From: Aquarana catesbeiana
Lineage: Eukaryota; Chordata; Amphibia; Anura; Ranidae
DNA: 64,000 nucleotides
Direction: 5' to 3'
Assembly: GCF_042186555.1 (NCBI RefSeq)
Contig: NC_133336.1
Span: 193,623,437 to 193,687,436, forward strand
The position numbers and the translations under genes were made by a program. Under the pieces are notes generated by a model, which saw only the letters and a program-made list of their open reading frames with translations, did no database searches and was not told the DNA's origin. Below, piece after piece: positions 31,813-42,719 of the stretch; position 1 is the first letter of the stretch; each line of letters starts with the position of its first letter.

Positions 31813-34429
31813 GGAATTGTCAAAAACTGTCTCTTGTCATTTTTAACATTTTTGACAGTTTTTTAGTGAAATGGTAGGGGTAAGTACCCCCTTACCATTT
31901 CACACAGGGGGGGGCGGGATCTGGGGGTCCTCTTGTTAAAGGGGGCTTCCAGATTCCGATAAGCCCCCCGCCCGCAGACCCCCACAACCACCGGCCAGGG
32001 TTGTGGGGATGAGGCCCTTGTCCTCATCAACATGGGGACAAGGTGTTTTTGGGGGCTACCCCAAAGCACCCTCCCAATGTTGGGGGCATGTGGCCTGGTA
32101 CGGTTCAGGAGGGGGGGCCGCACTCTCGTCCCCCCCTCTTTCCTGCGGCCTGCCAGGTTGCGTGCTCGGATAAGGGTCTGGTATGGATTTTTGGGGGGAC
32201 CCCACGCCGTTTTTTTTTGGCGCGGGGTTCCCCTTAAAATCCATACCAGACCTGAAGGGTCTGGTATGGAATTTAGGGGGAACCCCACGTCATTTTTTTT
32301 TTTAAATTTTGGGCGGGGTTCCCCTTAATATCCATACCAGACCTGAAGGGCCTGGTATGGAATTTAGGGGGACTCCCATGTCATTTTTTTTTTTAAATTA
32401 TGGTTCGGGGTTCCCCTGTGGGGAATTCCCATGCTGTTTTTATCAATGAACTTCTTTGTGTATTGTCGGCAATGCAATAGCCGCGAGTAGTTTTAAATGG
32501 GTTTTTCCTTCGAAATGTCATTTTGCTGTCAGACTGTTCTAAACACGGGAAACATGCGCCCCTTTACAGGCATACTATAGACACCCCCCAGCTACGAAAT
32601 TTAAAGGGATATTACACTTTTATTGTTTGACTTTAAGCATTATTAAAATCACTGCTCCTGAAAAAACGGCCGTTTTTAAAACTTTTTTTTGCATTGATCC
32701 ATGTCCCCTGGGGCAGGACCAGGTCCCCAAACACTTTTTATGACAATAACTTGCATATAAGCTTTTAAAATAAGCACTTTTGATTATTCATGTTCGTATC
32801 CCATAGACTTTAACGGTGTTCGCGTGTTCGAACGAACTTTTTTCCTGTTCGCACGTTCTGGTGCGAGCCGAACAGGGGGGTGTTCGGCTCATCCCTAATC
32901 CTCATCAGCACATGGCCGTGGGACATGCTTTGCCTTTTTTTTGGCAGCTGGCCATGTTGAGCCGCAATATGCGGAAGACTTGGTCAAGTGGATGACCAAG
33001 CCGTCCTCATCCTCCTCATCCTCCTCATCCTCCTCATGGCATCAGTCACTCCTTCCCTAGCCCCACCATGTCCTCCTGAGGAGTCCCTCGAACTGTTTGA
33101 CCACAGTATTGGGTAAATGCTCCAGGAGGGTGCCCAGCATTTTGAAGGCTCAGATGATGGTACTCAGCTAGAGGAATCAGTAACGTGAGCCCAGACAGAG
33201 GGGGTGCCCAAGAAGGACAGCAATCTGGCAGTCATGTTCCCCCTGCTGCAGCATACTGCCAGGTTTGCTCCAGTGATGAGGAGGGAGAGGATGATTAGGT
33301 CACTGACTCCACGTGGGTGCCTGATAGGAGAGAGGAGGAGGAGGAGGCACATCAGCAATGAAGCAGGATGCCCTCCAGGGGCCAGTCTAAGGGCAGCACA
33401 CTGACTGCATCACACTGCAGAGCTCCGCATGGAGGAGGATTGTGTCAGCATGGAGGTGGAGCCTGGCACGCAGCATCAGCAGCAGTCTTTAAGGGATCAT
33501 TTACAGTCCCAAGAAACCCATGGACTTGTAAGTGGCTGGGAGGAGGTGGCTGCGGATCATGTCATCCTTAGTGACCCAGAGGACTCTGAACCTAATGCCT
33601 CAGCAAATCTACGCTGCATGGCCTCCCTGGTCCTGCAAAGTCTGCGGAAGGATCCTCGTATTCGTGGTATCAAGGAGGGGGATCGTTTTTGGCTGGCAAC
33701 CCTCCTTGATTCACGTTACAAGGGTAAGGTTGCGGACCTTATCTTGCTGTCGCAGAGGGAGCAGAGGATGAAACATCTTCGGGAGGCCTTGCAGAAAGGT
33801 CTGTGCAACGCGTTCCCAGAGACTGGGAGGTTACAAACTCCTGTTCCTGGACAACGTGTTGCTGAGGCTTCGGTCAGTCAAAGAAGGAGCGGTGGAGAAG
33901 GTTGCCGTCTGACCGATGCGTTCAGACAAATTTTTAGTCCGCAGCCCCAAGGTATGGTCGCTTTTAGCAACCATCACCAGCGTCTGTTTTACATGGTGCA
34001 GGAATACCTAGGGGCAAGATTTGACTTGGACACCTTTCCCACCGAAAATCCTCTGGGTTACTGGGTCTTGAGGATGGATCACTGGCCAGAGCTTGCACAG
34101 TATGCAATTGAGCTACTGGCCTGTCCTGCATCCAACGTTCTTTCAGAACACACATTCAGTGCTGCTGGAGGCTTTGTAACCGATCACAGGGTGCGCCTGT
34201 CCACTCACTCGGTCGATCGACTGACCTTCATAAAAATGAATCAGTCTTGGATCTCCACCAGATACCAAGCACCTGATGCTGATGTAACTGAATACATTTT
34301 TTTTTAAATATCAGATCCCTTCAAGACTGCCTATGCTGATGCTGAGTGACTATCCTGTTATGCTGAGTGACTATCCTCTTCCTCCTCAATGATCATGCTG
34401 ATAGCTTGTATAAATATTTTTGTTTCCTG

Positions 34430-34900
34430 TGCTCCAACAAGAGTATCTGTGAGGTGTTGCAGTGTTGTGGCACCAGCACCAGTGCCTAAGGCCCAATTTT
34501 TCAGCCCCTGTTTAACAGGGGCGTGTAATTACAATTTTTAATGCAATACTTTGCAGCAGGGCTCGTTGCTGCGCTCCAACTAGAGTATGTGTGAGGGGTT
34601 GCAGTGTTGTGGCACCAGCACCAGTGCCTAAGGCCCAATTTTTCTTCCCCTGTTCAACAGGGACATGTAATTACAATTCTTGATCTAATGTTTCACAGCA
34701 GGGCCCGTTCCAGCGCCCACAAAGAGTAAGTGTGAGGACTTACAGTGTTGTGGCACCAGCACCACCACCATTACCAAAGGCCCAGTTTTTCTGCCCCTGT
34801 TCAACAGGTGCATGTAATTACAATTCTTGATCTAATATTTCACAGCAGGGCCCTGTGAGGGCTTACAGTGTTGTGGCAACACCAACACCTAAGGCCACAA
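34430..34900. repeat. About 135-bp tandem repeat 3' of the hAT pseudogene
   Basis: CAGTGTTGTGGCACCAGCACC recurs at about 34460, 34601 and 34743, with a shortened unit near 34867. Each unit is followed by AAGGCCCA and by GTGTAATTACAATT- or ATGTAATTACAATT-type blocks. The array lies between the pseudogene and its presumed right end. Confidence 0.85.
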
Positions 34901-34913
34901 TTTCTGCAGAGTA

Positions 34914-35939
34914 TATAGGGCAGGCCCCTACTTTCAAACATCCAACTTGCAAACGACTCCTACTTGCAAACAGAAGGAGACAACAGGAAGTGAGATGAAA
35001 TCTACCCCTAGGAAGGGAAATTCTCTCCTGTAAGAGTTAATATGGGAAAAACGTTTCTCCTTTCCACTGATGCTTTATCACCAATCCTTGTTTCACTAAA
35101 AACCCCAAATTTTCTAAAAACATTTGCCATTGGGACAGAAAGTGAGGTGAAATCTTCTGAAGAGGAGCACAGACAGCAAAACAAATGTCACAGGGGTGAT
35201 AACCCTTCCCTATGTTTTCCGAAAAGTTTAAAATCGATTTTTTGACTGGAGCTAAACATGTTAAAAATGTACCAGTTCAAAATTACATTCTACTTAACAA
35301 CAAACCTGTCCCTGTCTTGTTTGCACCGCCTGAATACTGCTGTTCAGAGTATATAGGGCCTGGTGGCCCCACGCCTTTCCTTTTTTTAATTTGGGTGTGG
35401 GGTTCCCCTTAATATCCATACAAGACCCAAAGGGCCTGGTAATGGACTGGGGGGTACCCATGCCGTTTGTCTCACTGATTTTCATCCATATTGTCAGGAC
35501 CCGACATTACATTATAGCCGCAAGCAGTTTTAAATGACTTTTATTCCTTTAAAAATTTCATTTTGTGCAGGGACTGTTTTACGCATGTGAAACACGCGCC
35601 ACTTTACAGGCATACTATAGACACCCCCCCAGGTACGATATTTAAAGGAATATTTCACTTTTTTTTTTACTTTAAGCATCATTAAATCACTGCTCCTGAA
35701 AAAACGGCCATTTTTAAAACTTTTTTTTTTGCATTGATACATATCCCCTGGGGCAGGACCCGGGTCCCCAAACCCTTTTTAGGACAATACCATGCAAATT
35801 AGCCTTTAAAATTAGCACTTTTGATTTCGAACGTTGGAGTCCCATAGACGTCAATGGGGTTCTAAAGTTTGTGCGAATTTTCGGTCCGTTCGCAGGTTCT
35901 GGTGCGAACCGAACCGGGGGGTGTTCGGCTCATCCCTAA
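34914..35939. mobile_element. hAT 3' region and right terminus with an arm-like segment
   Basis: It continues from the tandem repeat. GCAGAGTATATAGGGC at 34912 and TTCAGAGTATATAGGGC at 35343 bracket about 410 bp of non-coding DNA. From 35345 the sequence matches the right arm of the palindromic family (GGGGTTCCCCTTAATATCCA, TTACAGGCATACTATAGACA) and ends GTGTTCGGCTCATCCCTA at 35939. This is probably the right end of the element that contained the 26514-34307 transposase. Its left terminus was not found, so a separate insertion is possible. Confidence 0.65.
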
Positions 35940-36140
35940 TACCGACAAATGGATCAGATGATTACATTCGTCCATGATTGCGATTTTTTGTAAATAAGTA
36001 AAGGTTTCTATCTACTTTGGAGTATATGTCCACCCTAAACATTTTTTTTTATATTTTTGGATAAAGTAGAGAAGGATTAGAACCACTGTTGGGTTTTTAC
36101 TGCCATGTGATTCCATTAGAGACATTTCTTACCTACTGTG
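35940..36140. other. Repeat of the 23866-23946 segment
   Basis: TACCGACAAATGGATCAGATG to AAGTAAAGGTTTCTA at 35940-36012 matches 23874-23946 with few changes. No gene is seen. Confidence 0.6.
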
Positions 36141-37273
36141 AAGTTTCGTACAAACGATCGGATTGTTGGCCAACAAAACCGTGGAATTTTGTCCGAAGGG
36201 CATTGGCCCAAACTTGTCTTGCATACACACAGCCACACAATTGTTGGCCAACAAATATGAACGTAGTGATGTCCTACATTGTTTTTCAGCTCTTTAGCGC
36301 CACCCTTTGGGCTCCTTCTGCTAATTTCGTGTTAGTAGAAGTTTGGTGAGTGTTGATTTGCGCTTTCCATTTCGCACTTTTCAGTTAGTTTCTGAACGGC
36401 CGTTCGTCATCCAGACATGTTGCGGAATCGGAGGAGATAATGTGTTATTTATTATTGGCCTTGGAGTTATTGCTTTGACATTTTTTTTTGGTTAAATAAT
36501 GATTTGATTTGATATATTTTCTATATTTTTGGATGCATAGTATGCACTTTTTGGTTAAGTTCTATTGGCAGATAGTATGTCTAATTTTATTTGTTTTCTT
36601 TTTTAATGCACAATAAAAAAATTGTGTAGAATAATACTTGGCTATGTGTTTTACTTCAAATGACAGTTTGGGAGTAGGCAGGTACATTTTAAAATACAAT
36701 GTAAAATTGACAAGAAACACCAACATAGTTGTATCTTTGATCTTAAAAACTACGGGCTAATGGTGTTGTGGTAACTTTCCCAAATTAAAAAAAAAAAAAA
36801 AAAAGCATAATAACATTATTCTTGATATCACTAGAAAAAAAAAAAAATCCTTTGAAAATTACGTTTGGCAGAACTCCATCAGTATCACCAGCAAAGCAGC
36901 TTCATTATTATCCCATTAAAGAAGAAGAGAATTGTGCGTTGCATTTCGAGATTTCATAATTTGCCGCGTCACAAATGTTAATTCTGCATTATCAACGCTA
37001 GTTTACAAGAGCGACCACTTCTGGCTCGTCCTTGCTTCCGAGCATGCGTGTTTGTACTTTGGAACTTTTGTCCGACAGACTTGTGTACACACGCTCGGAA
37101 AATCTGACAACACACATTTGTTGGCGGAAAATTTGAAAACATACCATCCAACATTTGTCCACGGAAAGTCCGACAACAGTTGTCCGATGGAGTGTACACA
37201 CGGTTGGATTTTCCGCCAACAGCCTGAAATCACACATTTCCAGTTGGAAAATCCGATTGAGTGTACCAGCTTT
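36141..37273. mobile_element. MITE with GTACACACGATCGGATTTTCC-type ends, copy 1
   Basis: The left end TTTCGTACAAACGATCGGA and right end GGAAAATCCGATTGAGTGTA are inverted repeats with mirrored subterminal regions. The interior matches the copy at 48045-49398 in the opposite orientation. An open frame of 153 codons (36932-37393) runs out through the terminus and has no recognised domain. Confidence 0.8.
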
Positions 37274-37403
37274 GAGAGTAACAATGGGCTTTACCAGACC
37301 AGTAGGAGAGGTAAAATCTGCAACAAGAACACAAGAAAAAAATACAGCGGAAGAAAGAAACAAAGAAACCAAAACAAATTAAGTTATGTGTAATCAAATG
37401 GAA

Positions 37404-38592
37404 TGACACAGGGAAAAAAGTATTGAAAACGCTACCTGAAATGTATTTAATACTTCATACAAAATATTTTGTTGGTAATGACAGCTTCAAGACGCCTCCT
37501 GTATGGAGGAACGAGTCGCATGTATTGCTCAGGTGTGATTTTGGCCCATTCTTCCACACAAACAGTCTTTAAATCTTGAAGGTTCCGTGCGCCTCTTCTA
37601 TGAACTCTGATCTTTAGTTCTTTCTATAGATTTTCTATTGGATTCAAGTCAGGTGATTGGCTGAGCCATTCTAGCAGCTTTATTTTCTTTCTGTGAAACC
37701 AATTGAGAGATTACTTGGCTTTGTGTTTGAGATCAATCTCTTGCTGAAATGTCCACCCTCGTTTCATCTTCATCATCCTGATAGATGGCAGCAGATTTTA
37801 ATCAAGAATGTCTTGGTACATTTTTCCATTCATCCTTCCTTCAACAATATGAAGTTTGCCATTACCGTATGGGAAAAAACAGCCCCACACCATGATTATC
37901 CCACCTCCAAACTTCACTGTTGGTATGAGGGTGTTTTTGGGGTGATGTGCAGTGTGACATGACCTCCAAACATAGTGTGTATTATGGCATCCAAAGAGTT
38001 CAATTTTGGTTTCCTCTGACCAGATTATATTCTCCCAGTATTTCACAGGCTTGTCTAAATGTTGTGCAGCAAACTTTAAATGACCTTCATCATGCTTTTT
38101 CTTCAGCAATGGAGTCTTGCGTGGTGAGTGTACATACAGGCCATGGCAGTTTAGTGTGTTACTTATGGTTTTCTTTAAAACAATTGTACCTGCTAATTCC
38201 AGGTCCTTGGCTCTTGGACAACTTCTGATATTTCTTTCTTTTCACTCCTCTGTCAGAAATCTTGCAAGGAGCACCTGGTCATGGCCTATTTATGGTGAAA
38301 TTATGTCCTTTCCACTTTAGGATTATGGCCCCAACAGTGCTCACTGTCATCAGTATGTTTTGCAACAAGAGGCTGCAAAAGTCTTGAGTGAGCTCTTTGC
38401 TTTTACCCATCTTGAGATGTTTCGTGTGCAACACCTGGGTACTGAGACACCTTTTTATAGGCCATCATTTGAGACTGAACCAGCTGATATTAATTTGCAC
38501 TGACAAGGGGCTTTCTAATTACTGATAGATTGCATCTGGTGTCTTGGCTTTCAATGCTTTTTTACACCTCCCTTTCCTCATGTGTTCAGAAA
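37404..38592 (-). mobile_element. Tc1-type element, right end lost
   Basis: The left end TGACACAGGGAAAAAAGTATTG is a Tc1-like terminus. The matching right end would be ATACTTTTTCCCTGTG, but the sequence stops at CTCATGTGTTCAG (38592) and passes into a piece of another MITE (GACCGTGTGTACGC). The transposase is on the minus strand. Confidence 0.75.
37490..38410 (-). pseudogene. Tc1 transposase pseudogene
   Basis: The start codon is at 38408-38410 (MGKSKELTQD). The helix-turn-helix part is damaged by a deletion and stops. The stretch 38109-37798 is open and holds the DDE core with IIWSEETKIELFG and IIMVWGCFF. The first catalytic residue is Glu in WSEETK where active Tc1 proteins have Asp in WSDETK. 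Stops and frameshifts follow. The same subfamily left the fragment at 45463-46000. Confidence 0.85.
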
Positions 38593-39640
38593 GTCTGACC
38601 GTGTGTACGCGGCATAACTGAACTCAGAGCAGAGACCTCACTAATAGAGCCCCGAGAGATAGAAGAGACTGTCATATGGTTTAACTCTCCATCAAACCAC
38701 AAACCTTTAAAACACAAAACCCCTAAACCAAACTCTAACCTCTAAACAAAGTTATATAAGCTAATTATACCATTTCCTATGGTATACTTACCTCATCCTC
38801 TGATGGGAGCCTCTGTACTATCAGCATGTAGTTCTGCTGGAAAAGCAATGAAGCATTTTAGATCTTTGTATTATTTAAAAGTTTTTAACACCTATTGTAA
38901 ATCCCAAAAATGTTGTATGCTCAAAAAATTAATATCAAAAAACAAAAAACCTTCTACACAGTTGAGAAGTCAAAGAACTCCTATGAATCCAATAGTGTAA
39001 GTGTAACATAAGTATATTGTATGTTCCATTTATTTCTTGCTTATTTACTTATTTTTTATTATGCAATGAGTATTTGCATCCTGTTATTTTACTGTATATG
39101 TATATAACATTTCCCAACTTTTAATATCTTCTTTTCTAACCTGAGAGAGTAGCCCATTCCAGTTAGCTAGGTGCTTAAAAAACTACAAGCAATGCACAAC
39201 AATACCTCAAAACAGAACATTTTATATATAGCTCAAAAAAGTTAACTACGGGAGGCTCTGAGTCTTTTTCTTCCCACAATCCCCTTGGATCCCAGATTTT
39301 TTTCAGAGATACCTTGGTTCTGTACTATATAGTTATTAGCATTAGTCTATCCTAAAGCATCATCATTTTTCTTGGGACAGATAGGGCTTTTATTTGGTAG
39401 CTGGTTTGGATATATATATTATTATTTTCTAGGTTTTTGAAAGCTCAATGTGAAAATTCATGTTTTACTTAAGGAGATCTTTATTCCCACCTTCTTTAAT
39501 TTAAAGTTTAAGATTTTGGTAAAGGATTTTCATAGAGCAAAAGAATGAATTTCACATCTGGTATAGTAGACATCAAGGTACATACATCATTCTGTGCAAT
39601 AATATTAAACCTTTTTTATTAACATTAACTCTTTATTCAG
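38593..39640. other. Low-copy AT-rich DNA, nothing recognised
   Basis: No supported exon or element ends. A piece of MITE terminus lies at 38592-38615. A 73-codon frame at 38779-39000 ends MNPIV but has no supporting splice sites that I can defend. Confidence 0.4.
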
Positions 39641-39689
39641 AATATCACAGTAGTGTTACAGTATATGAACGTGTCATATATGATCATAG

Positions 39690-39953
39690 TAAGCCTTCTT
39701 GTAAGTCACCGAAGGATGTGTCTGTTGTGAGCGCCTATTTTGGAAGAGATCTAGCCTATAAATCCCATCCTTTTCTTTCATGAAGATCATTCTGCCACAT
39801 TCCGTAAACATCCCAGGTGACATGGATGATATGATGAGCTGCTCATACTACATAGGCCAGCTGGATGGTGGAATGGTCTTGGGAAGAAGAAGATGAGCAA
39901 AGATGTTGGTATTGGAGCTGCCTAGCAATATTAATTAAATCATTTTGTTAAAG
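39690..39953 (-). pseudogene. Unidentified coding-like segment with downstream poly(A) signal
   Basis: On the minus strand a frame from about 39930 to 39690 reads as ordinary globular protein (for example KEKDGIYRLDLFQNRR and VTYKKAYYDHI), with one in-frame TAG near 39850. It ends at TGA, and AATAAA follows about 60 bp downstream (TTTATT near 39632). I do not recognise the protein. It may be a decayed processed pseudogene, an old terminal exon, or chance. Confidence 0.25.
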
Positions 39954-40097
39954 CCGGTTATTAAGTTGGGTGCTACCATTCATCTTGTGGATGGGGGTGT
40001 GGCTTTGTTAAAAATGAGCTATTCCTCCTTTTCCCATCCACTGCCCACCAGTTAGATGAAGAATTTAGATTCATTTTGAGTTCAACTGAACCTATTG

Positions 40098-40262
40098 GGG
40101 TTTATTTACTAAATTGGGTGCAGATCTGCATAGAAACCAATCAGTTTCCATGTTTTTTTTGTCAAAGCTTAATTGAACAAGCTGAATTAGAAACCTGAAT
40201 GCCTACCATGCACGGCTGTACCAGATCTTGCTCTCTCCAGTTTTAGTAGATCAACCCCCCTG
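40098..40262. mobile_element. Short MITE with TTTACTAAA / TTTTAGTAGATCAACCCCC ends
   Basis: GGGGTTTATTTACTAAATTGG is mirrored by CCAGTTTTAGTAGATCAACC. The inner AACCAATCAG block is related to 50178-50295 (AACCAATCAGCTTTCAG ... TTTTTAGTAAATCC). Non-coding. Confidence 0.65.
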
Positions 40263-41739
40263 AACTCTCTCCGGTCTCCCCCCAAACATATCAACACTCA
40301 CTTCTAGATAGCACCCTACGCACAATCTCTATTCTAGACATAAACCTCTCTCCTTTACTCTAGTCACCTCTTCATACTTGCGTATGTAAGACATCTCAGG
40401 TGCTTCTCCTCTCCGCCGGAATTTCCTTCTATTTTCTGTTACTCAGACTGTTACTGGTGGTCAAAACGTTCCTATCCTGAACGCAATTCTTTCGTGTTCA
40501 GGAGGGGGAGGTTGAGGGTGGTTGAAGCTCCCCTAGGCGCAGCAGCTTCTAAACGCTGGTAAAGCCCATGTGTACATGGACACATAGGCTTTTATGGAGT
40601 TGAGTTTAGGAGCTTTGGCAAAAAAAACGCCAAAAGCTCCTAAACTCTAGTTTAGAAGCTGTAATGTACATGAAGCCTTATAGTGGACCTGACAGTAATT
40701 TTACAAGTCTTCAGAAATACATTTCTCACATACCACTTAGTGGTGATGTTGGGTGATTGAGCTAGGTCACATAGGAGCAGGGAAGGAGTCCTTAGCGCTA
40801 TGTCACCTAAAAATCATGACCTGTAGCTTAACACAGGGCTTCCTTTTCCTTACTTTCTGTTATGGTTATTTTCATTTTCGATAGCAATGATAGTATGTGC
40901 CTAATCCCCAACAATTACAACAGTTCCAATGGAAAAGAGTATCTTTTTCACATGGTAGATGCTGCTGTAGTATACCCCCGAGTCTATCACCTGTAGATCA
41001 TGTATTTTGAAAGCATTACTGTCAGCTTGCAGGTGTATTTCGATATGCATTTGCTGTCTTTTCAGCTTTTAACTGGAGCTAATGGGTCTTCCATATCCCA
41101 ATTGTGGCAATACTAAAAAAAAAAATAAATTGTGCTGCTAAGTTTTCCACTTTCAGACAAGAACCACCTGTAGGCAGTGTGTGTGGTTAGTCCAGCAGTC
41201 GGCTCAGGCTGGGGAAGGGGTTAAATATGTTTGGCTCAGTTCCCGGGCTTCTGGTTTTGGAAGGCCCATCTGTGAAATAAAGAGGGGGACAGCTAAGCCT
41301 CAAAGATAGATAGCCGGTAATCGGAATGGAGCACAAAGGGTCAAGGGTATGGAGATCCACCTGTGAACGCTCATCTCTAAGTCAGGGAACTACCTAAATG
41401 TTAGATTTTTCACATTACCGCAGTCTCTGCCTGGTCCCATACATTGATGGGCACTCTGTGCAAGTGTTACCCTATGTGCATGGGTGCAGTAGAATCCGCC
41501 TACAACATGGTGCAGTCAGGAAGGAGGCACTCCTCCTACAAACCAACATGAACACAAAGCAAACCATTGTTAGCATCAATCAAAATAGTCTGAAATGTAT
41601 ATTATAATCTCCCACAACCATGAGGCTGATATGAAAGAAATGTCTCCAGAAGGTAAAACGTAAAGATAACATGGGAAAAATAATAAATATAAACTACATG
41701 TAGCTCACACCTACATAAACTTGTTTGACATCCCATTCT
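40263..41739. other. Mostly unassigned DNA with one strong hairpin
   Basis: A hairpin at 40602-40647 pairs GAGTTTAGGAGCTTTGGC with GCCAAAAGCTCCTAAACTC around a poly-A loop, with a single-base bulge. The flanking TTTATGGAGT and CTAGTTTAGAAGC blocks suggest a small MITE. No gene is recognised in the remainder. Confidence 0.5.
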
Positions 41740-42330
41740 AATACCATGGATATTAATATAGAGCTGCCCCCTCCTCCCCCAACTTTGAAGCTATAACAGC
41801 CTCAACTTCCTTTGAAAGGCTTTTTGCAAGATTTTGGAGGGTGTCTGAGAGAATTTGTGTGCATTCAGCAAAAATAGCATTTTTTAGGTCAGGTATTGAT
41901 GTTGGATTGATATTGAACAAGAAGCCTTGATTTGCAATGGACTTTGTAGTTCATCCCCAAAGGTTTTCAGTAGGGTTGAGGTGAGGGGATCTGTATAGGA
42001 CACTAGAGTTCCTCCACACCTAACTGGTCCAACCATTTCTTTATGGAGCTGACCACCATTTATGATATCAGGTACTGATACTCAATGAGAAGACCTGGCT
42101 TGCAATCGCTGCTTCAATTCATTCCAAAGGTGTTCCGTAGAGTTGAGGTCAGGGTTCTGTAAAGATATTCCACACCAAACTGGTCAAACCATGTCTTTAT
42201 GGAACTGGCTTTGTACACAGGGGCAAATCCGTGCTGGAACAGAAAAGGGTCTTCACCAAACTGTTACCCATAAGTGTGTGCAGCCTATTGCATTAGGGTG
42301 TGCACCCAAAAGCTCAAACACACATGCCTT
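41740..42330 (-). pseudogene. Degenerate Tc1/mariner relic
   Basis: The segment shows minus-strand equivalents of Tc1 transposase C-terminal sequence, with TTGAGGTGAGGGGATCTGTA and TTGAGGTCAGGGTTCTGTA representing DPDLNP-type coding on the opposite strand. That block appears twice (41965 and 42145), as does CATTTCTTTATGGAGCTGAC / CATGTCTTTATGGAACTGGC. Many stops. It belongs to the same subfamily as 47403-48046. Confidence 0.65.
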
Positions 42331-42719
42331 TCGCTGCCGCGTCAGTTGCAAGGGGCAGTGAATGAATGGGAAGTTCTCTGTGCTGAGTGGCTTTCTTTTC
42401 ATTCACAAACTGAAGCATAGTAAACACAGTTTACTAAAATTACAGGTTTACTAGCCCCTTCCCCTGCTCTCCATCCTGGAAAATCCCCTGCAGCATTTGA
42501 GGGGAAAGGAGGGAAGTCAGCAGGACCAGAGGGGCTAACAAGGGAGGGGGGAGCCTGGGCATAAAATATAAATGTAAGCAAGTATATCTCTAAAATAAAA
42601 TTGCTAGGTCCGAATTGTGGAAAAAAAAAATATAACCATGCAGATAAGTAAGTGTCACATAAATGCACTAGTATTATGTACTTTAAACTGTAAAGACACA
42701 TACACACTTAACAAATAAA
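42331..42719. other. Unassigned repeat-derived DNA
   Basis: A partial inverted pair (AGTGAATGAATGGGAAG near 42357 and CTTTCTTTTCATTCAC near 42390) is seen. No gene. Confidence 0.35.

Larger units (their letters stand above)
26804..32897. mobile_element. Palindromic (foldback) hAT element, copy B, complete, with 8-bp TSD
   Basis: The termini TAGGGATGAGC (26804-26814) and GCTCATCCCTA (32887-32897) are flanked by ATCCTCAT at 26796-26803 and 32898-32905. Apart from the CR1 insertion (27607-30790), the whole element of about 2.9 kb is one long inverted repeat with its centre near 31420. For example 26980-27600 mirrors 32050-32720, and 30791-31040 mirrors 31790-32060. No transposase is encoded. 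Around the centre each arm has a GC box, a TATA-like box, a GA-rich body and an outward AATAAA. Shared termini and the 8-bp duplication place it in hAT; the long arms set it apart from an ordinary MITE. Confidence 0.95.
26514..34307 (+). pseudogene. hAT-family transposase pseudogene split by nested insertions
   Basis: The N-terminal part begins ATGTCTGGAAGGCC at 26514 (MSGRPTRRGRQSQ) and has an early stop. It is interrupted by a MITE (26621-26790) and the palindromic hAT element (26804-32897), and continues in the same frame at about 32904 until a stop near 33060. After more frame breaks, 33429-34307 is open for 292 codons. It holds the middle region (FWLATLLDSRYKGK) and the C-terminal hAT dimerisation domain (PASNVLSEHTFSAAGG near residues 238-253). 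hAT transposases are nuclear cut-and-paste enzymes that use this C-terminal region to oligomerise. This copy is dead. Its 3' flank carries sequence like the arms of the palindromic family, so it may be a relic of that family's autonomous parent. Confidence 0.88.

Noticed and set aside
33429..34307. 292-codon frame as a domesticated host (ZBED-like) gene
   Set aside because: Upstream coding is broken by stops and by nested transposons, and the 3' flank carries transposon end sequence; it is better read as a dead hAT transposase.
36932..37393. 153-codon frame in MITE copy 1
   Set aside because: The other MITE copy has only a broken relative, the frame runs out through the element terminus, and no domain is seen.
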